DNA of 64,000 nt from Bacillota bacterium (GTDB lineage: Bacteria > Bacillota_I > Bacilli_A > RFN20 > CAG-826). Position 1 is the stretch's first letter, and each line of letters starts with the position of its first letter. The stretch covers positions 119,409 through 183,408 of the forward strand of contig JAEWMX010000005.1 in the NCBI GenBank assembly GCA_023393065.1, written 5' to 3'. Positions 58,250 through 64,000 of the stretch are shown here, piece after piece. Below the pieces are notes generated by a model that searched no databases, was not told the origin of the DNA, and worked only from the letters and a program-made list of their open reading frames with translations. The translations under genes were made by a program, and so were the position numbers.

Positions 58250-59092
58250 GTGAAAAGAGTTCATATCATCACCGACAGCACATCGGACATCAGCCAACAC
58301 GAGGCAGCCAAACTCGGCATTGATGTCGTTCCGATGCATGTCAACATCGATGGCGTTGATTACATCGATGGTTTGACGATTAACAATCAAGATTTTTTTA
58401 AAAAGCTCAGAACCGCAAAGATTTTGCCAAAAACCTCAGCTCCTAGTCCTGGATCGTTTCTTGACATTATCAACAAATATCCAAAGGATGAAGAAATACT
58501 AATCATGACTATTTCAAGCGATGCTAGTGCGACATATAGTTCGGCTAAGTTAGCCGTTGAAGAATCCGAGCGCGATAACATCGTCCTCTATGATACGAGG
58601 CAAGCCACCATCGGATTATTAGCCCTTGTTCATGCCGCCGTCAGTTTTCGCGATGTCGGCGATAACGCCAGGACAATCGTCGAAAAAATTCAGGAAATCA
58701 GCAAGCGCATCGTCGTGCAAGCCGCTTTTGATGATCTTCGCTACTTGCGAATGGGGGGAAGAATTCCCTTTACCCTCGCTGTTTTGGGTTCGGTCATCAA
58801 CATGAAACCGATCATTACCATGCAGGATGGGAAAATCCATTCTTCGGCGAAAATTATCGGCATGCAGCGAGCCCTCAATCACATCGTCTACACTCTCGCA
58901 GACAATGATGTTGACTACTCGCTACCGACCTTTGTCGGACATACGGATAATGTCGAGATGTATCGAAAGTTCACGGATTTGATAAAAATTCATAAACCGG
59001 ATTTCCCTCTCGATCGCGAGGCTTCGATCGGCTTAGCGGTGGGCACGCACGCCGGTCCCGGATGCGTGGCCATCGTCTATTTTACTAAGTAA
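58250..59092 (+). CDS. degV: DegV family fatty-acid-binding protein
   Basis: This 280-residue protein begins at GTG, ten bases after GGAGG. It matches DegV: IITDSTSDIS, TSAPSPGSF, MTISSDASATYSSAKLA, DDLRYLRMGGRI, KPIITMQDGKI and HAGPGCVAIVY. DegV/FakB-type proteins bind a fatty acid and present it to FakA kinase for phospholipid synthesis; whether this copy partners FakA is unknown. It lies 18 bases after the DUF1295 gene and before a second one, which supports a lipid theme for this cluster. Confidence 0.93.
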   Translation: MKRVHIITDSTSDISQHEAAKLGIDVVPMHVNIDGVDYIDGLTINNQDFFKKLRTAKILPKTSAPSPGSFLDIINKYPKDEEILIMTISSDASATYSSAKLAVEESERDNIVLYDTRQATIGLLALVHAAVSFRDVGDNARTIVEKIQEISKRIVVQAAFDDLRYLRMGGRIPFTLAVLGSVINMKPIITMQDGKIHSSAKIIGMQRALNHIVYTLADNDVDYSLPTFVGHTDNVEMYRKFTDLIKIHKPDFPLDREASIGLAVGTHAGPGCVAIVYFTK

Positions 59093-59121
59093 TATTTCTC
59101 ACTGAAATATAACAAATTAAT

Positions 59122-59130
59122 TGCTATAAT
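59122..59130 (+). promoter_or_regulatory. Extended -10 promoter (TGCTATAAT)
   Basis: A perfect TGCTATAAT lies 24 bases before the ATG at 59155; a GGAG ribosome site follows in the leader. Confidence 0.62.
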
Positions 59131-59154
59131 ATTTTTTGACATGGAGAGAAAGAT

Positions 59155-60051
59155 ATGAAACATAGCAAAGTTCTCGGCCTTTTGGTCTTTTTGGTGACAT
59201 ATGCGGCCGCTTTTTTTGTTGGTTTAATCGTTTTTAATTTATTAAGTAATTTGCTGCCCGACACTCTGATGCGAATTTTAGTGGCCGATGTCGTCGCGAC
59301 ATTATTTGTATGGAGCGTCGGTCTCATTTTTAACACCGCCTCGGTATACGATCCATATTGGAGCGTGCAGCCCCTCGTCATCCTCCTCGCCTTAATGATT
59401 CATCGCGGCGTCTGGGATATGGGGGCGATCGTCCTTTTGTCCTTGGTGGCCTTGTGGAGTTTAAGGCTCACGGCGAATTTCATCTATACTTTTAGCGACT
59501 TATCCTATCAGGATTGGCGTTATACAATGCTTCGCGAAAAGAGTGGTAAACTCTACTTTTTCGTCAATCTTTTCGGCATTAATCTCTTTCCCACTCTCGT
59601 CGTCTATGCCTGCATCTATCCGATGCTCCTCTATGTTGAAAGAGGAGGTAGCGCGACCTTTAATTTATTATCATTAATCGGACTTGTTCTCTGCCTTATC
59701 GCCATTTTATTCGAGACGGTCGCCGATGTGCAGATGCAACTGTTTCGGAGTTCGCCCGAGAACAAAGGAAAGATTATTCGCGTCGGTTTGTGGAAACACA
59801 ACCGCCATCCCAACTATTTCGGCGAAATCTTGATGTGGTGGGGAGTCTATGCGATCGTCCTCGCTTTAAATCCTTCGATCTGGTTTGTCTTTTTCGGCGC
59901 TCTCATCAATACTTTAATGTTCTTGGTCATTTCGATACCGATGGCGGAGCGGCGCCTCGCCACCTATAAACAAGGTTTTCAGCAATACCGCGATGAGACG
60001 TGGATGCTCTTTCCTCTTCCCTTTGCTCGGGGACGGCGCAAAGGAGATTAA
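59155..60051 (+). CDS. DUF1295 family membrane protein (second copy)
   Basis: This 298-residue protein has about seven membrane helices with VYDPYWSVQP, LWSLRLTANF, QDWRYTMLR and the C-terminal RHPNYFGEILMWWG ... QQYRDETWMLFP. It is only distantly similar to the copy at 57419, so the two are old paralogues, probably with different lipid substrates. GGAG precedes the start. It is 35 bases upstream of an unknown membrane protein gene. Confidence 0.9.
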   Translation: MKHSKVLGLLVFLVTYAAAFFVGLIVFNLLSNLLPDTLMRILVADVVATLFVWSVGLIFNTASVYDPYWSVQPLVILLALMIHRGVWDMGAIVLLSLVALWSLRLTANFIYTFSDLSYQDWRYTMLREKSGKLYFFVNLFGINLFPTLVVYACIYPMLLYVERGGSATFNLLSLIGLVLCLIAILFETVADVQMQLFRSSPENKGKIIRVGLWKHNRHPNYFGEILMWWGVYAIVLALNPSIWFVFFGALINTLMFLVISIPMAERRLATYKQGFQQYRDETWMLFPLPFARGRRKGD

Positions 60052-60086
60052 ATAGATCTACATTTTTTGAGAAATAGAGGTGGCCT

Positions 60087-61511
60087 ATGGACTTAAAAAA
60101 GAAATTATTTGAAATGGTCGACAAGTATGATTCGTTAATTGTTTTTCTTGTCATCGAGTGTTTAGCTTTAACCGCTTTCTCGCTTGCTGATGCCAATATC
60201 ATTTTCCGCTACTTGGGCTTTCTTATTTCCTTCGCTCTCATTCCTTTCGCCTTGATGTTTACATCAAAAAGCGAATGGCTCTCACTTGGCCTTTTTGCGA
60301 TACCTCTTGTCGTCATCGCTTTTTTAACGGGTTTTTCGACTTTTTCGATATCGATGGGTTTTGGCTTATTGGATAATCTATCGGTCGTCGTCGGCACCTT
60401 AGCCTTCTTCTTTCTTGGTTTTGCCATTAGGCGCGTCAAAAAATTTAAAATCGATATCGCCTTGCTATCGATTGGCGCGGCGATGGCTCTTCTGGTATTT
60501 CTCGGCCTCGTCTATTCGCTATATCGCTACGGACCATTTCATGCTTCATTATATGAAGGCATGGTTTATTACTACGATGGACGCCTCTTTGTGGTCAGCG
60601 AAGAAACAAAGTGGCTACTCGGATTCTCGTTTGTGGAAATCTCGATTAATTATGTCTCTTTATTTGGTGTGATGTTAAGCACGGCTTTAGCCGCCCTTTT
60701 ATATATCTCGCCGACGAAAGATACTCGCAAATTCATCATCGTCGCCGCAATCGGTCTCGTCGGCCTTTTATCCATCGTCACAATTCCTAATTTTGAGGCC
60801 TTGATATTACTCATACCAGTTTTATTCTTCGCTCTCGGCTATCGCTTTATTAAAGCGCGAGAAAAAGTCGGAGCAGTCGTTCAATACATCTTTTTTGCTG
60901 TCTTAGGAGTCGCTGGGATCGCCTTGCTAATCGCCCTTTTAAACGCTGCCGGCATTTCCTTTATCAGTAACGCCATAGCCGGCAATGCCTTTCTAAATCG
61001 GCTGTTTAACACCAACCGGATCATGTCGCCGATTAACGAAGTTTTGAGGCCGATGTTTACGGCCGGTGGCTTCTTTGGCTTTCCTCTCACTTACATCGAT
61101 GGTCTGATGGCCAACACTGGCGCTTTTGAATTTGAAATCGCAAAAGAAGGCGGGCTGCTTGCCTTTTTAGCCTTGCTGGCCTTCTTGTTATTGACTATCT
61201 TTTCAATGGTCCGCTACTCGGCGAAAAGCCCAGATCAAGGGCATGTGAAAATTGTCATTTTATCGCTTTTGATCGCTGTTTTACTCAATGGCAGCTTCTT
61301 ATGGGATACCTTCCCATTAATCTATGAAAATGATTATTATTTCTCGTTCTTTAGAAGTGCCCCTTATCTTATCGTTTTATTTTTAATTGGCTATGCGTAT
61401 TATCCGCTTGTCGGAAAGCCGCTGGTTGAAGAACCGGAGGCGAACACTCTCGTCAAACAACCGGCAAACATCAGCGATCAAGCAGATAGCGAGGAGGAAA
61501 TCAAACTATGA
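60087..61511 (+). CDS. Polytopic membrane protein of unknown function (O-antigen-polymerase-like topology)
   Basis: This 474-residue protein has about 12 hydrophobic segments and one larger extracytoplasmic loop (about residues 145-185, YYYDGRLFVVSEETKW), then a further loop with FLNRLFNTNRIMSP. This layout is like Wzy/WaaL-type ligases and polymerases, but I see no decisive motif. The acidic C-terminus is cytosolic. GAGGTGG precedes the start, and its last four bases overlap the start of the next lipoprotein gene (ATGA), so the two probably work together, possibly in surface-polymer assembly. Confidence 0.7.
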   Translation: MDLKKKLFEMVDKYDSLIVFLVIECLALTAFSLADANIIFRYLGFLISFALIPFALMFTSKSEWLSLGLFAIPLVVIAFLTGFSTFSISMGFGLLDNLSVVVGTLAFFFLGFAIRRVKKFKIDIALLSIGAAMALLVFLGLVYSLYRYGPFHASLYEGMVYYYDGRLFVVSEETKWLLGFSFVEISINYVSLFGVMLSTALAALLYISPTKDTRKFIIVAAIGLVGLLSIVTIPNFEALILLIPVLFFALGYRFIKAREKVGAVVQYIFFAVLGVAGIALLIALLNAAGISFISNAIAGNAFLNRLFNTNRIMSPINEVLRPMFTAGGFFGFPLTYIDGLMANTGAFEFEIAKEGGLLAFLALLAFLLLTIFSMVRYSAKSPDQGHVKIVILSLLIAVLLNGSFLWDTFPLIYENDYYFSFFRSAPYLIVLFLIGYAYYPLVGKPLVEEPEANTLVKQPANISDQADSEEEIKL

Positions 61512-62380
61512 GAAAGAGAACTGCTTTCGCCCTCTTATTAACCTTTGCCTTCGTTTTAACTGGCTGCATGAATGATGTCGCCGAGCTTTACGAGGGGCAC
61601 GCCTATGACACCGGAATTTTCGCTGAAAACTATTATTCGACATGGAATGAAGTCCTTAAAAGCAGCGTCGCTCCCGTCGCTAAAACATATGATGTTACCA
61701 ACGCTAATTCCTTTCAGATCGAAGAAGATGCTGATTTTGCTCAGCTGTGGGAGCCAGATGGCTTTCAAAACGGGCAAAGCGGCGAATACTATTCCTATTT
61801 TGCCGATACTCCACACGAGAATGCCGGATACGGCTATGGTCCAAGCAACAACTTGATTGCGATCGATTCCTCATTTGCTCGTGGATTCCTTTCGCGCTTG
61901 TACGACGGCCGCATTCACTGTGACGGCATCACATATGCGCAAACTCGCGTGCAAATCGATGGCAGCGGCTATGGCGCTTTATTTCCAAAGGAAATGATGT
62001 CGTATCGCTATTTTGCCCTTTCGCTTCGCGGCGCGGACGAAACCGATAATCTCGGAACGACATTTAATGTCAATATCAACCTCACTTTTTATGTCTATGA
62101 TTTTGCCAATTCTCTTTACGTTCCTTATCTTTTTCAAATGAAAAACTTTCCGATCATGACCAACTCCGGCGGTCGGACGACGATTATCGGCTTTTACTTC
62201 GCCGGCGTGATGGGCGCGGATGTTAATTTAATTAGAAGAGCTTCGGGCATGTCGATAACTTTTAGCCTCGAAGGTGATTATGAAGATTATACGATCGACC
62301 GCGAGGATGCGACCGAAGGAAAAGAGCGCTTTGCCTTGATGCTATATGAAGTGCTCTTGCCGAAATCAACCTGGAACTAA
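61508..62380 (+). CDS. Lipoprotein of unknown function
   Basis: This 290-residue protein has a lipoprotein signal peptide with lipobox LTGC (Cys20). The mature part is rich in aromatic and Gly residues (GYGYGPSNNLIAID, DGSGYGALFPKEMMSYRYF) and looks like a beta-sandwich, perhaps glycan-binding. I do not recognise a family. The start overlaps the membrane protein stop, and its stop overlaps that of the convergent TupA-like gene by four bases. Confidence 0.82.
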   Translation: MRKRTAFALLLTFAFVLTGCMNDVAELYEGHAYDTGIFAENYYSTWNEVLKSSVAPVAKTYDVTNANSFQIEEDADFAQLWEPDGFQNGQSGEYYSYFADTPHENAGYGYGPSNNLIAIDSSFARGFLSRLYDGRIHCDGITYAQTRVQIDGSGYGALFPKEMMSYRYFALSLRGADETDNLGTTFNVNINLTFYVYDFANSLYVPYLFQMKNFPIMTNSGGRTTIIGFYFAGVMGADVNLIRRASGMSITFSLEGDYEDYTIDREDATEGKERFALMLYEVLLPKSTWN

Positions 62381-63321
62381 TTAATATATTTTTTCTTAAT
62401 AATTTTAGGGTTATGGACTATGTATTGTTCGATATTTAGCCATGCTCCCATTTCGAAATCGCATCTGTCATCATCTAAGATGAGGGTGCCTTTGGCCGGC
62501 GTAAATGTCAATTCGCTGAAGTAGATTTGGCCTTTAATGTTATAGAGGTCAACTCGCACGAAAGGAAAAGGCTTAGCTAAATCCTCGGCCATCTTGACCA
62601 TCTCTTTCCAATTTTCGGGTATCGGTATTTCCTCTTCGCGCTTTTTCCAGCCGTTAAACTGCGAACCGTCAAAAGGCGTCCAATCGATATAGTAATTGTT
62701 GTAGCGAATGTCCGTTCCGCGACCGGTGACGACATACATGCTTTTAGCTATGCCATTAAAAACGTGGATTTTGTATTCGACGGGCAGAGAATCGACATCG
62801 CCTAAGTACTTCTCGATGATAATCTGTGGTTTTATCGGACTGTAATGGAGCTCAAGCGTCTTTTCGCCATAGTTCGTCTTGAGCCATTTTTCAAAGCGTT
62901 TTTTAAGCGGAATCAAATCGAGACTGCTCTTATCGCGGACGATGAGATTATAAGCACAGGCGTGAGTGGCCTTCATGACGAACGAAGGCGGAAGGCGAGC
63001 GAAATCGATTTCATTAAATGAATTGTGCAATCCGTAGACAGGAATAAGATTTTTTTCATAACCACAATCTTCGACATATTCGCGAACGCCGGCTCGCCCA
63101 GCGCATTTGATGACTAAGTCATCATGCGGGTAGACAAAAAGGCGCAGATACTGCAGTTTCTCGGTGTAGCGCACCGGCTTATCAAGATGCAATTTGTGGT
63201 GAGTGATGTACTTGTATTGCTGCTTGACAAAAAAGACGGGGAAAAGGGTTTTTACAATTCTGCGGAAGGGAGCGTAGAACGCACGTTTAAACTTGTTTTC
63301 TCTGAGGTTTGGATTAGCCAT
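62377..63321 (-). CDS. TupA-like ATP-grasp protein
   Basis: This 314-residue protein matches the TupA-like ATP-grasp family, named after teichuronopeptide synthesis: the N-terminal KYITHHKLHLDKPVRYTEKLQYL, MKATHACAYNLIV, QIIIEKYLGDVDSLPVEYKIHVFNG, and RVDLYNIKGQIYFSELTFTPAKG with metal- and ATP-binding acids. It probably adds an amino acid or sugar amide to a surface polymer, in the cytosol. I choose 63321 since the -10 box (TATACT, 63338-63343) lies upstream of it and downstream of the ATG at 63354. Confidence 0.9.
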   Translation of the reverse strand: MANPNLRENKFKRAFYAPFRRIVKTLFPVFFVKQQYKYITHHKLHLDKPVRYTEKLQYLRLFVYPHDDLVIKCAGRAGVREYVEDCGYEKNLIPVYGLHNSFNEIDFARLPPSFVMKATHACAYNLIVRDKSSLDLIPLKKRFEKWLKTNYGEKTLELHYSPIKPQIIIEKYLGDVDSLPVEYKIHVFNGIAKSMYVVTGRGTDIRYNNYYIDWTPFDGSQFNGWKKREEEIPIPENWKEMVKMAEDLAKPFPFVRVDLYNIKGQIYFSELTFTPAKGTLILDDDRCDFEMGAWLNIEQYIVHNPKIIKKKYIN

Positions 63322-63337
63322 AATCTTTCGTAGAAAT

Positions 63338-63366
63338 AGTATAGACGCAAACATTCTTTTTTACAA
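63338..63366 (-). promoter_or_regulatory. Promoter of TupA-like gene (TTGTAA-17-TATACT)
   Basis: On the minus strand TTGTAA (63366-63361) and TATACT (63343-63338) are 17 bases apart, the same pair as before nrdD. It leaves a leader of about 10 bases with only a weak ribosome site. Confidence 0.6.
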
Positions 63367-63409
63367 ACAGGAGAAATGTGATAGTATAAAATACTAATCG
63401 GTCACAAAG

Positions 63410-63754
63410 ATGAAAAAAGCACTGCAGAGTTGGTTGACATATGTCGTCGGAGGAGCGCTTTTTCTCATCGCTTCAGGTGTCGCCATCATCCCCGATATCG
63501 TCGACAATTATGCCGCGACGATGGAAGAGTGGTATGCTCATTACATCTTTCTTTTTTCGGGTGTTGCCCTCATCTTTGTCGGCTTTGTCTGGCAGGACCT
63601 TTTAAAGGCTCAGCATCGTCGTAAGACGAAGAACTGGGACGGTCCTCTCCCCGAGGAAATCATAAACAGCGCTTGGTCGGTTTCTCTACCCTTTTACCTC
63701 GCGGCCATCTTGTCAATCATCGGTGGAATTATCTTCACTTTTGTATCGATTTAA
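63410..63754 (+). CDS. Small membrane protein of unknown function
   Basis: This 114-residue protein has three to four membrane helices (about 10-28, 43-60, 90-112) separated by a basic cytosolic stretch (KAQHRRKTKNWDG). I recognise no family. A TATAAA box (63385-63390) lies about 20 bases upstream and no Shine-Dalgarno is visible. It is divergent from the TupA-like gene and closed by a terminator at 63792. Confidence 0.7.
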   Translation: MKKALQSWLTYVVGGALFLIASGVAIIPDIVDNYAATMEEWYAHYIFLFSGVALIFVGFVWQDLLKAQHRRKTKNWDGPLPEEIINSAWSVSLPFYLAAILSIIGGIIFTFVSI

Positions 63755-63791
63755 GAGTAAAAAATCACCTTATCAAGTCAAATTTTATTGA

Positions 63792-63818
63792 TTAACCACC
63801 ATTATGGTGGTTTTTTCT
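63792..63818 (+). terminator. Terminator after small membrane protein gene
   Basis: AACCACC-ATTA-TGGTGGTT followed by TTTT is a compact intrinsic terminator. Confidence 0.9.
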
Positions 63819-63828
63819 TGGTTTTCCA

Positions 63829-63842
63829 TGTAATCGCTTACA
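63829..63842. promoter_or_regulatory. cre/LacI-family operator TGTAATCGCTTACA
   Basis: The same TGTAA-NCGN-TTACA repeat as at 11071. It lies 14 bases upstream of the -35 of the promoter at 63857, so the two genes are likely controlled by one regulator, probably CcpA or a close relative. Confidence 0.7.
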
Positions 63843-63856
63843 GCCCAAAAAAATCG

Positions 63857-63885
63857 TTGATACATATTTTGATAAGTGTTAATAT
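63857..63885 (+). promoter_or_regulatory. Promoter (TTGATA-17-TAATAT) of the last lipoprotein gene
   Basis: TTGATA (63857-63862) and TAATAT (63880-63885) are 17 bases apart, and TGT before TAATAT makes an extended -10, as in the peroxiredoxin promoter. Confidence 0.6.
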
Positions 63886-63928
63886 AAAACACAATCTAAA
63901 AGATTGAAAGGAATAGGAGGACAAAAAT

Positions 63929-64000
63929 ATGACTTTTCCTAAAAAGACAGCTTTGCTATTAGCCGCTCTTGTGTTAGTCGTTCCTCTTTCGTCATGTGAC
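63929..64000 (+). CDS. N-terminus of a lipoprotein (partial, runs off the window)
   Basis: The first 24 codons are visible. They form a lipoprotein signal peptide, MTFPKKTALLLAAL..., ending in SSCD at the window edge (Cys23). GGAGG lies nine bases before the ATG. The cre-like operator it shares with the ABC transporter operon at 11158 suggests a solute-binding lipoprotein, but the folded part is not in the window. Confidence 0.75.
   Translation, partial: MTFPKKTALLLAALVLVVPLSSCD

Noticed and set aside
1..64000. tRNA, rRNA, insertion sequences, prophage or integrase genes
   Set aside because: None could be recognised by reading both strands; a covariance search would be needed to exclude a missed tRNA.

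Overview
The window reads as a chromosomal segment of a monoderm, anaerobic or microaerotolerant member of the Bacilli, close to the Mollicutes-allied uncultured lineages. Supporting features are Shine-Dalgarno sites of the GGAGG type, lipoboxes ending in Cys, CIRCE control, a MurR/RpiR regulator, LacI/CcpA-type operators, GlnN-type (type III) glutamine synthetase, oxygen-independent ribonucleotide reductase (NrdD/NrdG), a flavodiiron protein and a TupA-like ATP-grasp enzyme. TGA ends several genes (for example at 3664 and 31369), so the standard bacterial code applies rather than the Mycoplasma code. I saw no rRNA, tRNA, CRISPR, phage or insertion sequence.

Layout. 1-5.2 kb: a lipoprotein gene broken by one in-frame TAA, an Fpg/Nei-like protein without the catalytic proline, a two-SDR plus CPBP membrane protein operon, a Cys-type glutathione peroxidase and a remnant of a leucine-rich-repeat surface protein. 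5.2-9 kb: a large GT-C-like membrane protein, a flavodiiron protein and a YbjQ-like protein. 9-18.3 kb: two tandem class II aldolases diverge from a three-gene ABC transporter with a fused double permease, behind a TGTAANCGNTTACA operator; then an RDD protein, a tyrosine phosphatase and an RpiR regulator. 18.4-24.7 kb: a cold-shock protein, a Ser-rich lipoprotein, a heliorhodopsin with its own promoter and terminator, and a surface subtilase. 24.9-34.5 kb: nrdDG behind a structured leader, an Mrp/Nbp35-like ATPase, a cysteine desulfurase-thioredoxin-DsbD-like operon, a peroxiredoxin and an AmmeMemoRadiSam pair.

34.5-39.4 kb holds the most distinctive arrangement. A glmS-type self-cleaving ribozyme lies not directly before glmS but before glnN, with glmS 24 nt downstream of glnN. 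The glucosamine-6-phosphate sensor therefore appears to control both the synthesis of glutamine and the enzyme that consumes it. An Hsp20 gene under CIRCE follows.

39.4-49.5 kb is a glycan-use locus on the minus strand: LacI regulator, sugar-binding lipoprotein, two permeases, an extracellular and a cytosolic GH30 enzyme and a CBM-containing surface protein, with matching LacI operators before lacI and the binding-protein gene. No ATPase is encoded there. 49.6-64 kb: a DUF2156-Eis-like acetyltransferase fusion, a four-module CoA-disulfide-reductase/rhodanese/TusA/DsrE protein, a DUF2974 hydrolase with an Imm5-like neighbour, an NAD(P)H oxidoreductase, VanZ-like, DUF2177, two DUF1295 and DegV proteins, an unknown membrane protein-lipoprotein pair, TupA, and the start of another lipoprotein gene behind a second copy of the TGTAANCGNTTACA operator.

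Two themes recur. The first is thiol and peroxide chemistry (glutathione peroxidase, peroxiredoxin, flavodiiron protein, thioredoxins, CoA-disulfide reductase, NQO-type flavoprotein) around a light-sensing heliorhodopsin. The second is a promoter style with extended -10 boxes (TGnTATAAT-like) and several genes whose start codon sits at the predicted transcription start, so they are likely leaderless.
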